Counted from the first letter of the stretch, positions 11,031 through 24,070 are shown. The stretch: 64,000 nt of DNA from Luidia sarsii (GCA_949987565.1 OX465110.1:15602290-15666289); one strand, 5' to 3'. Notes: generated by a model not told the origin, from the sequence alone. A program made the numbers and translations.

Positions 11031-12429
11031 GCCACAAATTTGAGGGCCATTTGTGTGTAGCATTTAGTGGGCATTGACGGCTTGTCCACTGAAACTTTAT
11101 TTTTGTATCGAGGGCCCACATGGTCCCAGCTCCCTGTTCAGTCCAATAAAGCCCCAGTAATTCCTCCGTGCCATCAGCACTAATGCCAGGCCCTGTCTTT
11201 AAACTGCAATCGCTTTCGGCGGGCTTTTTTTCTCCCAAGTTGCTTTCTTTTCTTCTTAATGGCCCGGCAACAACAACTCCGAGGCTGTTACATTAGACTA
11301 CTTTTTTTTTTTTTTCATTCTTTTTGCAGAGAATAGCGGAGGGAGGCTTGAAGGGTATAACCACCCTTTTATATTAATCCATTGTGGATCAAAAAGGGCA
11401 TATCCCACTTTGGGAGGTAACCAACCCCACTCCTACTTTGTATTTCGGATGGAATTTTCGGCTGGTACTCTGCTAGTTTGCAGTACACCGATTTTCTGGC
11501 CACTGCTACCTTAGGCAGGATCATGCCAAGCCAACCACGCACAACCTTTTTCCGTCAGTTTAATCAAGTTTTGATCTCCAACTTTCTTTTCTTTGAATTC
11601 CTTTCTTTCGGTCATGGTTGAGAAACAGAGGACTGATGTGGGGGTGGGTGGGGTGGGGGGGACAATGGGTTAAGTGCACTGACACCTCTTCTGGGGACAT
11701 GGTAGGGAAGTGTAAGGGAAGTGGAGAGAAATACACGTAGAAATTGAAAATAATGCAAGTCGTCCAGCAAAGAATTGCCAACCTTGGCAGAAGAGAGTTT
11801 TAAAATAGGCCGTCTGGCTTATGTATGTTGACATTATTATAAGGATCTGCTGAGGCCACTGGGAACAGGAATTCCCTGATAGGAATCTTAAGCTACAACA
11901 GAACGGACAATGGGCTACCAACCACAGGCTTACATTGCATTGAACTTGTCAGAAATGTAAGCAGTAATGTGCATATGAAAACAATTTCCACCAAAAAAGT
12001 GGAAGGAATTTGGAGAAAAATTGACAAAACGACAAGGACCTATGTACATGTATACAGTCAGTGTGCTATCAAGTTAATATTCAACTAAACAAATGATAAA
12101 TCAAAGATGGCTGCCAATCATTTTCTTAAAAAAAAAGGTTGGCCATTGTTGACTCAAAATGATCCTGCAGCGACTTCGCTTGTTGCCCAACCAGCACAAG
12201 CATTATGGTGGCCACTTAATCTGATTTGGCAGAAATGCAGAGTGACATAATCCCCAAAGTGCATCCATTATGCTGGGAAGTCATAGTCATTATGAAAGGT
12301 CCTTTCTCAACTAACACGCAAAAACTCTCAAGCCTTGAAGAAAAACCTGTGAAATGAGGAACGGCATTCGCTAAACGTTTTGGAGACGAGACAAAGTCTG
12401 ACCAATATTTTGGATGAAGAACGTACAAG

Positions 12430-12620
12430 ATCTGTCTTTGAGAAAAGGCACTGCTGGAATCGTAACATCGGACCCTGTACATTTTTGATGGAGAACCGAG
12501 ATGATGCTGCCTTTGAGGAAGGTCCTGCTAGGATCAAAATGTCAGGCCCTCGACAAATTTCCACTTTGGTCGTTTAAGTCAGTGAGCAGTTTGCAAACGT
12601 TTTTGTATATTACTTGGAGA
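12430..12620 (+). mobile_element. GATCCTAGCAGGACC-family foldback repeat, tandem right arms
   Basis: Two successive right-arm copies: TTTGAGAAAAGGCACTGCTGG near 12437 and TTTGAGGAAGGTCCTGCTAG near 12511. The second is followed by the family tail (AGTCAGTGAGCAGTTTGC ... TTTTTGTATATTACTTGGAG). Confidence 0.7.
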
Positions 12621-12927
12621 ACCAACAAAATTAGAACGTGACCACAATTCTACCGGTAATCAAAATGGGCACACGTGAGGATTCAAATCCGATTTGGTGG
12701 AAGATGAGCAGAGCCCTCTTTGACACTTTCATACGTATAAATCTCAGTCTTATTATCATTATCATCTTGAGAGGGAGTAGGCCTATCGCTCTGAAAAGTT
12801 CCGGTTACTCTGAGCCCAAGTTACCAGCTCTTTTCAGAGCCATATGCCCTTTCAAAAGACTGATGACCTACGTGGTATCACCATCTATACACTTTCCACA
12901 TTCACCCTGTGGTACTTGTCGGGAAGA

Positions 12928-13281
12928 CTACACTACCTTCTTGTACTCTTTGGAGAGATCAGACAGCTCGTTGAACTGGACCCGATTCCTGTCCGAGCGG
13001 CCTGAGCGACTGGACTTGTTGGACTTGTTGGACTTGTTGGACTTGTTGGAGCGGACGGAGCGGACAGAGCGGGCCGACTTGCTGGACCGGCTGCGAGTGG
13101 AGGTCCGCTTGAGCCAGTTGTGGCTGATGGAGCGGTGCAGGTTCTTCAGACTGGACTGGGCCGCGTTGCTGATGATCCAGGGGTGCTTGAGGGCATCCCC
13201 GGCCAGCATCCGCTCCGAGGGCGAGATGACCAGGAGCTTGGCGATGAAGTCCTTCCCCGACGACGAGATATCCCTCCAAGG
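12928..13281 (-). CDS. PSKH1: Serine kinase PSKH1, second (last) coding exon
   Basis: Acceptor CTCTGCGCAG|CCTTGG after a long pyrimidine tract; phase 0; 117 codons and a TAG stop at 12930-12928. It supplies residues 296-412: the end of the kinase lobe (PWRDISSSGKDFIAKLL, SERMLAGDALKHPWI) and then the PSKH1-typical SSLKNLHRSISHNWLKR stretch and an Arg/Ser/Lys-rich tail. The tail contains four SNK units encoded by a perfect 9-base repeat at about 13018-13050. The human orthologue, from memory, ends with a similar NLHRSISQNLLKR and RS-rich tail, which fits its reported association with nuclear splicing-factor compartments as well as Golgi and centrosome. It joins to 42593 across about 29.3 kb. 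Only the length of the SNK array looks lineage-specific. Confidence 0.95.
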   Translation of the reverse strand, partial: PWRDISSSGKDFIAKLLVISPSERMLAGDALKHPWIISNAAQSSLKNLHRSISHNWLKRTSTRSRSSKSARSVRSVRSNKSNKSNKSNKSSRSGRSDRNRVQFNELSDLSKEYKKVV

Positions 13282-13497
13282 CTGCGCAGAGGGGAAAAGC
13301 AGACACAGACAAGAGAAAGAGATTTTAGGAACGCTCCAATGGATTCTAAGGGTAGCCATTGGTAAGTTGAGCCCCATTCGCACTGGACCTATCTCTGAGA
13401 TGATGGTTATTTTATACATGTTATATCCAGTCTGAACCTATCCTCTCAATAACTTTAAACTTGTCCAATGGCCAACCTCTGCCAAGGAAAAATAACC

Positions 13498-13660
13498 GGG
13501 GGTGGATTTCACAAAACCTTACAATCCATCGTAACTCAACTTACGATGGACAACCCTTCGTAAGTTGTGATAGGCAGTATAGTTTCTGTGCATCGCTAAT
13601 CGTCTTGCGATTAATCGTAACTTACGATAAGTAAAATCAACCACAGGTCACTTTTACCAA
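13498..13660. mobile_element. MITE family with TTACGAT-rich arms, copy 1
   Basis: Begins GGTGGATTTCACAAAACCTT and contains ATCGTAACTCAACTTACGATGG and CTGTGCATCGCTAAT. An inverted-orientation relative lies at 18208-18364, ending AAGGCTTTGTGAAATCCGCC. Confidence 0.65.
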
Positions 13661-15366
13661 GTTGATTAGTCCTGTGTGAATGCAAGATTCTGGAAAATGT
13701 CACTCAGTAAAAGCCCATATCAGGTCAAATGTCTACCTGTAAACAGTGTATAGTGCCGTCATATTGAAAGTCAGGGATAACTGGGAAAATTTCATCTCTA
13801 AATAGAAGTGCTGATGATTTTGTATTTAACACAGTGACATGATAACTTGAAAAATTCTACTGGAAACTGAATTGTCAGTAGAAAGAAATCCAGAAATCTC
13901 CCCTCCCCTGAATATAAAATGTTTACCAGTAGTAAACCTAGGTTCAATACCATGAAGTAACCGAAGAAAAATATTGCTTAGCACAAAATCCTTCCATTCT
14001 GCAGTGATGTTTATTCCTCATGGAAAGCAATTTGTGAAGTCTTGACCATTTTGAAGATCAAAGCATAATTAATTCACAAATTTTACTTCACCTCTTTGTT
14101 TAACAGAAGGAAGATTTTGAATGACTGAACACACTGGACAGGATTTGATTCAGAAAAACTGACCAGATAATCTCAAAAAAGGTAGAGGGTGAGTGTGATG
14201 TTTCGAGACTAGCAGGACCTTTCTCATAGGCAGAAAATAATGGGAAAGTGCGTTCTGCTGGTAGCACCCCTTGGTCAAAAGGTCAGCAAGCAGCAACATT
14301 TCTGTGTATTTCACGGTGACGACTGATTAACCAAGTCTTTCTTCAAAGGGACTTTGTCCGCTGTGAAAGGAACGATGGCTTTGTGACCAGGTGTCTGGAT
14401 CTTTTTGATTGTTCGGCGAGTCTGCGGTGCGCACCGCAGGGAGAACAATGGCTCACAATGGGGAACAGAAGACAACAACACCCGATTTCTTATCTCTTAT
14501 TTAGGGTCTGGAGGAGAGAGGGGGAGGGGGGTGGGGGTGGGACAGAACTGGGAACATGCCAAGGATCATGAGGTCAGTCTGCTCACCATGGCAACCTGGA
14601 ACAATGCACTGCGGGGTTAACACAAACCCCCCCCCCTCACCTTACCATCTGAAACAAGGAATTATTCTTACCTGCCAACCTACTACGCACAATAACATAA
14701 TGCAGCGGGCGGGGAGCAAGGAACTAATGCCTATTGGGTATCGGCCAACTCAGAAATTAGAGTTCCACACAAAACAAAGGGGGATGTCTTTGCTCCATAA
14801 TTCCCCTATGTTCATGTCTGGTTCAGCCCCTTGCATCAACACTCAAGAACTAGGTCACCTTCTCTCGTTACCCCCACTGGCAGACACAGTGGGTTAAACA
14901 TTTTGCCTTTTTTTTCTCAAAATGAGAATTTATTTATTGGATCCTGACCCACTGCTGCGTCTCAGCATTTTTCGTAGCGGATACCTGCATCGGCCGAGAG
15001 AATATGCTTCTCACTTTCTCACCCCTCCCTATCACCCCCCCCCCCAAACAAAAAATATCGCAGAGACAAAGATTTCTGAAGGGAGGTGATATTGAAGAAG
15101 AAAATGATGAAAACATTGTAGGGGAGGGAGAGGGAGGGGGGGGGACCCTCGAAATTGGACTTGTGCCAAGTTACCAGACTCTTGGCATTGTCCTGGGATA
15201 AATATAGAGGGAATGGGGGTCAGGGAAGGAATTCTGGAGGGAAGGCCTCCTGAGGTGCCCAGTCTGCCACCCCCCCCCCTCCCCTCAACTCAAACAACCA
15301 GCCCCTGCCGAGCTTTGCTCTTGTTTTCCTTTCACCGCCAGTTCCTCAAAGGAGCCCACAGATATT

Positions 15367-15387
15367 AGAGAGAGAGAAAGAGAGAGT

Positions 15388-15418
<31 letters not shown>

Positions 15419-15421
15419 GGA
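15367..15421 (+). repeat. (GA)n microsatellite followed by poly-G
   Basis: GA dinucleotides with minor interruptions, then a run of G. Repeat length is probably variable and assembly-sensitive. Confidence 0.9.
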
Positions 15422-15681
15422 GAAAGGAACAGAAAGATGGGTTGCCCCTGGCAGTATGGGGAAAGCGGTGTGGGTGCCCTGGCTTGAGCCAAGTCGAGTG
15501 TAAACATGTTTTCAGCAGTTCTCATGGAAAAGGGAAAAGTGGGATTTTGCATCACCACGGAGATGCAGGAGTCACGTTGAGGGGGAGAGGGCGACTGTAC
15601 CACTACCAGCATCTTTTTCGGGGGAATGAGGAATAACAGTGAACAGTTCACATTGTGTATTTCCCACATATTTGAATAGAA

Positions 15682-15844
15682 TCTTAAAAAATTAGTGGGC
15701 CTGACGTTTCAGTCCTAGCAGGACCTTTCTCTGCCTTTGAGAAAGGTCCTGCTAGGATCGAAACGTCAGGCCCACTAAATTTTGAGATTTGCATTTTGGT
15801 AATTTTAGTCAGTAAACAGTTTGCAACATTTTTGTATATCACTT
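15682..15844. mobile_element. GATCCTAGCAGGACC-family foldback repeat, well-preserved copy
   Basis: Left arm ATTAGTGGGCCTGACGTTTC..CCTAGCAGGACCTTTCTC, right arm GAGAAAGGTCCTGCTAGGATCG..GGCCCACTAAAT; centre near 15735. A one-sided tail (TTTGCATTTTGGTAATTTTA ... TTTTTGTATATCAC) follows. The 12-base word TTTGAATAGAAT occurs directly outside both ends (about 15670-15681 and 15845-15856), like a target-site duplication. Confidence 0.85.
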
Positions 15845-18207
15845 TTGAATAGAATTAATTAGACCATTGCTGATTCAATGAAATCCGCTGAGAAAATCTT
15901 TGACCCTGCCTAGCATCATGGACAACTCCTTTACATCCTATCCCGTGTCCACCATTAAAAAATGTTATTTGCCAATATTATTTTTCAAACAAAATTTAAC
16001 AGAAATGCGCAAAAATTTCTTTATTTTTTTTAACCCCCCCCCTTCTCCTTATTTTATCGTCAGAGACCTCTGGCTGCTGAATAAACTCGAACCAGAAAAA
16101 TCCAATTTAGATTTTGAACACATTCTTGGCAATTATCATGGAAGGGAAAAATTGTTTCTTTTCCCAAACAGCAAAATTCCTCCATTCACATACTTGAAAT
16201 TACATCAATCAAGGAAGGAAAAAAAAAAAAAAGACTTAATGGGAAAAAAAAAAGGACTGATTATTGGGGTTGTTTTTGTTCAAAACCTGATGGAATTTTT
16301 CCCCTCTTGTTTTATCAGCAACTGGACCCCCTCTGCTAAAAGCAAGGCTAGAAAACAGCATGCAACCTGGATGGACCTGCCCCTCAAACAATATCCGCTC
16401 CCTTGGGCAAAACTCCATGGTGACTGGTGACCTGGCCAGTGAAAGGTGAAGGGTGAAAGACCGGACACACCTGGCCACTGACCGAATGGGCGCTCGATTC
16501 CCCCCGCACGTTTGCAACAGCGCAAGAGCAGTGGGCACTTGATCAAAATCCCTACCTACAGATAATCGCTTTCAATTTTTTACTTTATACCAAGAGGTGC
16601 ATAGGGCAGGCCTTGGACATCCTCCCTCCTTCTGTCCTCAAGTTTGCTGACTGTCTTACTATACATGTAGATAAGATTGGAAGGTTTGCATGGACGAGGC
16701 GCAATGTGGAAAGTTTGTGGTGACATCATGTCCCAATCAAGTCATGCCTTTGGAGAAGGAATATGGCTCTTTTCACCGCAAAGTCTGTTTGCTCTCCTCC
16801 ACGTGTTCCACATCCAGAACTTGTGTAACCGGAAAACAGAATTTGGACTATACAGCAGCAGATGCCTGTTTGTTTATTTGAGAGTGTTGTTTTCTCTCTC
16901 CAGGAAATCCTGACAAACTACCAGGTATTTTGTTGCCCCCCCCCCCACCCTCTTCACTACTGGGTGTAATCGCCCCCATCAATGGGGTCAGGGACACCAT
17001 GGAGGTGGGAACCCACACTACTGTTTTCCCTGTACTGGTGGTTCAGAATCCATCTGCATGCTAGCTGGACTGAGCAGAGCATCTGTCAAGATTAAGCCAA
17101 GCCTCAACCCCCTGAAGGAATGGCTTAGGACTGGAAATTCTTACACAAACTGCGGTCCCTCCAGCTTCCTGCTCTCTCGGTTCAAATTCTGTCTGTCCGT
17201 TGTCCGGAGACTTGAATTTGAACCTTTTTTTTTAGGGGGGGGAGCAAACTAACACAACTTCACTGAAGAATGTCACACTTCAATCCAATGTGAACTCAAT
17301 GTAAAGTAGCATAAAAGTAACAACAACCTTGATGTAAAACCAATTACAGACCAGTGGTTGCAGTAACTTGCCTACTCAACCTTGGTAACGTATAACAGTG
17401 CCAACAAAGTGTCACATTTTACCTGCCATTTCTGGCTGATAAACATTCCCCGTAAAAAAGTAAATCCATGTGTGACACAAGGTACTAAAGGTAGAATCAT
17501 TTTCCCAGAATCTCGGTAAATTACTGCACAGCTGCTAAAGAAAACGTCCAATGGGAACCCAGCTTAACTCTACAAGTACAAGGAAGGGTAGTTTATACTG
17601 GTTAGTCCTCACCACCACCATCACCACAACCAAATACTGTCACTGACAAGCAAGTGACAACACTGATCAATCAGAATGACTCAATCTCTGTCAACGAGGA
17701 CAGTTGCCTGAAACCAAGACTACAACACTTGTCCGCCAACAAAGAAACCCTTGTTTTAAAGAGGGGGGGGGGGGCAACGCCCCCAGATCCTCCATAGGAG
17801 TATTATTATAGCACCTGTCCACAGCCTTCCACAGTCAGACTCAGAGGTAACCTGTTGTTGTGGAGAAGTGTTTAAAGTCCATCTTTGGGGAAAACGATGT
17901 AGGCAGAGTGGTCTGACATTCAATGTCAATAGTATTGTCAATTTCACAATGCTTGGGCCAATAATGCCTATAGCCTGACCTGCCCGTGAAAACTTCTCAG
18001 TAGGCTTAAAAGGCTGGCCAAATTTTCTTTCCTATTCTCTAACCTACTAGGGAATGAATGCCTTGCAACACAATCCCCCGTGAAAAACCTTTTAACACCA
18101 ATTTTTGACTTTTTTAATGTAATTGTAAGACAAAACTTTTCAAACTGTTACTGAATGCAAACCCCTAGCCATTTGTAGAGGGCCTGCAGTCGATTATGCC
18201 AAACCCA

Positions 18208-18364
18208 TCCTAACTTACAGCTACCGTACGATCAATCGCAAGTTGATGAGCAATGCACAGAAACTATATGGCCTAGGGCCTACCACAACTTACTATATCA
18301 ACTTATGATAGTTTGTCCAAGTTGATTTACGATGCATCATAAGGCTTTGTGAAATCCGCCCCCA
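18208..18364. mobile_element. MITE family with TTACGAT-rich arms, copy 2 (inverted relative to 13498)
   Basis: Shares GAGCAATGCACAGAAACTAT, CCACAACTTAC and the terminal AAGGCTTTGTGAAATCCGCC with the copy at 13498-13660, in opposite orientation. Confidence 0.65.
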
Positions 18365-18433
18365 ATGTCTCAGTCCTACAAGGACCATTCTCAAAGGCAT
18401 AAAAAATTATACACCTTAGGAAGCAAGTTCAGT

Positions 18434-18470
18434 TTTTTTTTATTTATTTTTTTTTTTTTTTTTTTTTAAA
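18434..18470 (+). repeat. Poly-T tract
   Basis: About 35 nearly uninterrupted T. It could be the A-tail of an old minus-strand retroposon, but no body was recognised. Confidence 0.9.
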
Positions 18471-19394
18471 GTTTTACAGACCATCACCACAAAACTAACC
18501 CAGCCTTCAGAATGTCTGCCTGCCCCACATGCATTTGGGAGCCAACTCCAGATTAGGGCAAGAGAAAAGGCCTAAAACCGACGACGACTGCTTGAGTGAG
18601 GGCCAAGGGGAGGCTGGGGGGTAAAGAAGGAACTGTCCCACTGCCGACCCCAACTTCAACTTGAACTTCCTACTGGGAGGGCGACAGCCTAACGATTGAT
18701 CATTGTCACCGCAAGATGTCGCGCAAGACAGTGAGTGTTGCGCACATGGCTCCATCCATGTCGAGACGGGAAAAAAAAAGAAATTGAATGAAGGAAAGAA
18801 AGGCCGCAACCACAAACACAGTTTACAGTAGTCGCCTAACAAAACATCCGGATTCGGGTCTAATATTCCATCACATGTAAATAAAAGTTGACTTCAAGAG
18901 CTTAGACTCCCGACAGAAGTAGGTCAAGTCACAGTGGTTTAAAGATGAGGAATGGTACAGCTTTTTTGGTCGACGGAATACAGATTTGTATTGGCTATGG
19001 TAAGAGCAATTAATCATTGCAGAAATCTCACTATAATGTTAAGTTGGAGCTGAACACCCCAACACCAGTTACAAAGCAATGCGAACAGGCCTAGATTTTT
19101 CACACCCAAACTGGGCATCACCCCTGCACTAAGTGTACACAACTCGATGGTGAGAAGCAAAATGGCTGGCATATACACAGCTATAAATATGCCAATGTGT
19201 CTAAATATTTAGAGGTTCCCAGGTAAGGTCGAGAGATTGACTTTAAACTTTGGTGTTTGCAACAAGTTGCTTCTGATCAGTCCACTTCCCTGAGAGTAGT
19301 AGTGGTTGGGCTGGGGATGTAATTCCGGAGGGACGTTCTCAGGCCTATTCCTTTTGTAATACAAATCAGCCAAATTGCAATACTGCTGAGTTGG

Positions 19395-19920
19395 CCTATG
19401 TTGGTTCTGCTTGGTTCTGGTGGGATCTATTGCCTATGTTGGTTCTGCTTGGTTCTGGTGGGTTATATTGCCTATGGTGGGTTCTGCTTGGTTCTGGTGG
19501 GTTCTATTGCCTATGTTGGTTCTGCTTGGTTCTGGTGGGTTATATTGCCTATGGTGGGTTCTGCTTGGTTCTGGTGGGTTCTATTGCCTATGTTGGTTCT
19601 GCTTGATTCTGGTGGGTTCTATTGCCTATGTTGGTTCTGCTTGGTTCTGGTGTGTTCTATTGCCTATGTTGGTTCTGCTTGGTTCTGGTGGGTTTTATTG
19701 CCTATGTTGGTTCTGCTTGGTTCTGGTGGGTTCTATTGCCTATAATGGGTTCTGCTTGGTTCTGGTGGGTTCTATTGCCTATGATGGTTCTGCTTGGTTC
19801 TGGTGGGTTCTATTGCCTATAATGGGTTCTGCTTGGTTCTGGTGGGTTCTATTGCCTATGTTGGTCCTGCTTGGTTCTGGTGGGTTCTATTGCCTATGAT
19901 GGGTTCTGCTTGGTTCTGAG
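19395..19920 (+). repeat. 38/39-bp minisatellite, ~13 copies
   Basis: The unit is approximately TTGGTTCTGCTTGGTTCTGG + TGGGTTCTATTGCCTATG. CCTATG falls at 19395, 19433, 19471 and 19510 and continues at 38-39-base steps. Variants are CCTATGGTGGG, CCTATAATGGG and CCTATGATGG. A TTTTGTTGAG-rich degenerate tail follows to about 19990. The open frames across it (repeating Gly-Ser-Ala-Trp-Phe-Trp-type peptides) arise from a stop-free unit and are not genes. Confidence 0.97.
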
Positions 19921-22900
19921 TTTTGTTGAGTTTTTGTAGGGTTTTGTTGAGTTTTGTTGGGTACTGTTAGGCCTAGACTCAGTTTTTGGATTCTGTTGGG
20001 ATATGGTACATTTAGGAGGTCACCCAAAACACAAAGATCTGTCAGATTTGGTTTGGGTTTTTGATGCAACCAAACAAAAGGACTTAGTGTTTCATGGGGT
20101 ATATCACTCCCTGACCCTCAGAGGTGCATGGGCCACCACCACCACAATCCCAGCCACTTACATGTGGACTGTATCTTATCAAAGTGACCTTTTTTTCTCT
20201 TTTCAACATCAATTGGGATGGCACAATCTGTCCCAGTTCCGATGCCAGATACTTCATCTTCTTTTACCAACCAAAGGTTTCACGCCAGCAGCCGCAGTAT
20301 CCTTTTACATCGGACTGAGCAAATTTGTTCCAGCTGCCCAAAGCCTCATGATCCTTAACCCTTGACCCAATACCACTCAGTCTGTCCAGAGCAGACTTGA
20401 CTTTCACTTGACCCCCCCCCCCCAACCCGAAACCAACCCTGGACCCTCTCTGCCATGACTCAGAGAACCGAGGCTTAACTAACAACCGAGGGAATGAAAT
20501 TTTTTGGGGCTGTACTGGAATTTCTTGTTCTGAAACCCAATCCAGGCAGAGCTCTGCCAGGCACCTTGGGTGACAGAATGTGGGTCAGATTATGCTGAGA
20601 TGGGAGGATGGGGGGATGGTCTGATTTTGGAAGGGGGGAGGGCTGGCAGAGGAGTTGCCAGTCCAATTGTTTCACAGGCCCAGCTGGAGTGCCTGGTGTC
20701 TTCAAACATTCCTTTCCAAATTCGACTTATTCATTGGCGGCCTTGGTATGCTTTCAGAACATTTCCCACCCCTCCCTGATGCAGAAGTACATGCACATGT
20801 AGGTGTACCTTGCCTGATATTCCTATGCCTCTCCCCATCTCCCCAGCTTGCCTTTGCCAAAGCATTACACATACTGTACATACTGCACACAATTGCACTG
20901 TAGATATGCATTCAAACTAGCATGAAGAAGTCAAACAAAAGAAAAAGTTTTCTTTTGCCATGTTTCAAAAAAGCATATAAAAATATTTAGATATCAGTCC
21001 ATCTTGCTGGTTTTCCTTCTAGAATCAATGTGATCATTTGCCCAGGCATTGCATGTGTGAAAGCTACAAATTGTATGTATTGTAGCCATGTATTGTAGCC
21101 TACAATACTTGCAAATAAACCTCCTGTGTGTTTAAATTGCATGATTTTCTATAACCAATAAAACTGCTAAATAATTATTATAATTTTCAAATGGAAAATA
21201 TGTCATGTGCTTTGTTTTATAATTCTATACACCGAAACTCAAAAACAATTATTATCAGCATCTGACCTTTGAAGAGAGAAATCTGAAAATGTTTTCATAA
21301 ATTATAATTATGTTTATTTGCGACACAATGTGTGTGGGAAGGCTTTGCTGAATCGCGCCAGGTTTTTTTTAACTTCATTATTCCCACAATGCACCGCTGC
21401 TGACAGGAAGTGCTGCGCTTGTTAATACATGTAGGCTATGTCTTCCTGCATGGGCCACCCTCAAGCAAACGCCCACTATTTGACAACCACTACTAACCAC
21501 ATTCTGCTCATGTTTTTTTTTGTGTTGCGATTTTTTAGCCTGTGTGAACGTGAACAACAACAAAACCCTGGTCGCGATTCAAATCACGATTATTTGGACA
21601 CAATGGAGACGGCCTTAGAGAAACCAGAGGGTCGTCGTCGTCGACTCTGATTGGCGTGGTACAAAAACCTCCCGGTATCCCAACCTTGCGATTTTCCATC
21701 CCCCCCCCACTTCAGACTGCACTCTTTAGCAGTCACCACCTGTTGAAATGCAGGGGGTCGGTTACATTTTTCTCCCCCCCCCCTCACCCTCCCCCATCAT
21801 TGGATAAACAGTTGGTGGTGTCTGATTCTAGACTCCCATGACCCCCAAAGGTGGGGGTTATTACGTCAAAGCCAATTCTTCCACACCACATTTATATTTT
21901 TAGAAATAAAAAATATAAAAAAAAAACGATAGAAAAGCAGAATAGATTGGGAGCTGCTAAAAAAGCCTCTTGTCAAATCCCAGTGGCATTTTAATTTATG
22001 GCTTTGCGTGACAAGATTTGTTTTTTCTTACATACCGGTACCTTTTCAGCAGAAGGCAAATGTCACAACTGTAGAAGCTCAATTTGATTCATTTCGGACT
22101 GATTCTTAATTTGTTTCGATTGAAAACCTCTCTTTTTTTATATTCATGCCCCAAAGTACAGTCACTGGAGGATTTCTCGGTCCCTTGATCTGACAAGAGA
22201 TGAATTGGTGCCTCCTGGAAACGTTGATTTGAAGAAGAAAAAAATGGGGGGGGGGGAAGGGGGTAATCCTCTTTAGGACACATTCGATGAAAGCCCCATG
22301 GAGTCCCAAAGGTGACATGTGACAGGGAGTCCCAGGTGACAGGGGGTAATGCTAATTGGGGTCAAACGTCACCAGGGGTTATGTCGATTAAATTTTTCAT
22401 TACTTTTCATTACCTGACAGCATGAAAAGTCAAGGATTGTTGTGAAGGTAGGGAACACTATATCCCCAGAAGTACAAAAAGACATTTAAAAAATAAAAAC
22501 AACACAGAGACACCTTTTTCAAAACAAATAATCATTGGAAATGTTTACAGACCCAGCTAATGAAGAAATCCCACTAAAGATACATCATACTCATAGAACC
22601 TTAAATGCTACATTATTCTCAGTTACTTTAACCGAGCCGAATGGTTACTTTTACCTTTATACTTTTACCGACCAACCTCTGCCCAGCAAAAGTGACCAGG
22701 GAAGTTAACCCAGCTGATTATGTTGTTGACCATATCATAGAGCACATAGTACACGCCGTACAGAGCAGACACTTCAGGTGTTTTATCAAACAATTTCTGA
22801 TGGAGCTCTGGTATTTTCAAGTTTGCAGGGCTGACCAGATGGCCTCTACACCCCTCCCCCAGTTTGAGAGAACCATGTTTAGAGTTAGACCATTTTGAGG

Positions 22901-23300
22901 GGTAAAGTAAGGAGGTCATAAACAATGCTAACCCTGACCCCTGCACCAAAGCCAGGTCAACCGCTAATCCCAACAAACAGAGTCCTCAAGCCCGGGCAGA
23001 AAGCCCAATGAAGGAACTTGCATTTGTGAAGGCGGTGAATGGTGATCCTTAATAAAAAACCGACCCTTTCCCAGGTACAAATCCGAAACCCACTGGGCCT
23101 TATACGATCAAGCTCTTAATGCCGGTAGTGCCCTGATTTCCAACTTCTCAAAATAAAGCATGTTCTGATATCAACATTCCCTCAGGCAAGTCAGGGCTCA
23201 GAATTCAAAGGAATCCACTATCATTTTAATACAGAGGCGCTATGAATCTTATATACACTGTAAGTCAACTTTTTTTCACACAAAAGGACCTACATCAAGG

Positions 23301-23869
23301 CCGGTGTCACGGTCTCATCTATCCGCCTTGCTCGGATATCCGGAACGCGACCGAACCAACCGAACGTATGTGCAGTAATGCCCAGTATACGCTCACTTTA
23401 GGGCCGTACTGAGTTCCAACATCAAGTGAAGGTCAAGAAATTTGCATACACACGCAGGGGTCACATACTGCGGTCGAGCAGGCTGCGGTCGTGCGAACCC
23501 TCGTACAGTACATATACATGTACAATTACAATTACATAACATGATGCATAACTCAACTTGCTTGCTGTAGGTTGTTAATTTATTGGCCGCTCCTGTATAA
23601 TAAATGTCATGTATCTCCAGACTTTGCGATTGCATCATGTGACACCACAAAGCTCAACCGCTGACTACCACTGAGCGCGATCTGTGTTCGTACGTGCATG
23701 CACATCACATGTACATCACATGCACATCACATGCACATCATGTATGTGTGTGTGCGACTGGAGAGATCAGCACGCCGGATAACTGAGCATGTTACGGTAA
23801 CGTGCTCAGTTATCCGGTGCGCTCTTCCAGATATCCGAGCACGGCGGATAGATGAGACCATGACACCGG
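23301..23869. mobile_element. ~570-bp foldback/MITE with CCGGTGTCA ends
   Basis: The left end CCGGTGTCACGGTCTCATCT and the right end AGATGAGACCATGACACCGG are mirror images. The arms continue through ATCCGCC.TGCTCGGATATC for about 45 bases. Inside is a second palindrome, CGGATAACTGAGCATGTTAC / GTAACGTGCTCAGTTATCCG (23777-23818), and a CACATCACATG-type short tandem repeat (23700-23740). No recognisable transposase. Confidence 0.85.
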
Positions 23870-23924
23870 GATATCATCCACTTTAGAAATGTCCTGCAAA
23901 ACAACTATCCTAAAATTGGCGAAA

Positions 23925-24070
23925 ATGGCAAAGAAAATATGACCGCATGGGGTCTTGGACCAGAGACCTCTGGCTTACCGTACCAGTGCTCTCAGCCTCT
24001 CACCACCTGACCCAGAAGAACTATCTTTGCCAGGCCGGAGGGCACTGCCAGCCAGAAGCATTTAAACCAT
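23925..24070 (-). mobile_element. Degenerate SINE copy (minus orientation)
   Basis: Shares AAAATGGCAAAGAAAA and CCAGAGACCTCTGGCTTACC with the copy at 33771-33960. The B-box region is eroded. Confidence 0.5.

Larger units (their letters stand above)
8735..12927. other. Intergenic, 3' of PSKH1; repeats only
   Basis: Contains the nested repeat at 9959-10559, the foldback at 10698-11030 and copies of the GATCCTAGCAGGACC family (10575-10630 and 12430-12620). A partial copy of the element family seen at 26511-26745 lies near 12790-12880. The PSKH1 3' UTR must begin at 12927 and run to lower coordinates. I could not pick a convincing polyadenylation signal. Confidence 0.55.

Noticed and set aside
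19391..19899. Hydrophobic Gly/Ser/Trp/Phe repeat proteins
   Set aside because: They arise from a 38/39-base minisatellite without stop codons, open in all three frames.
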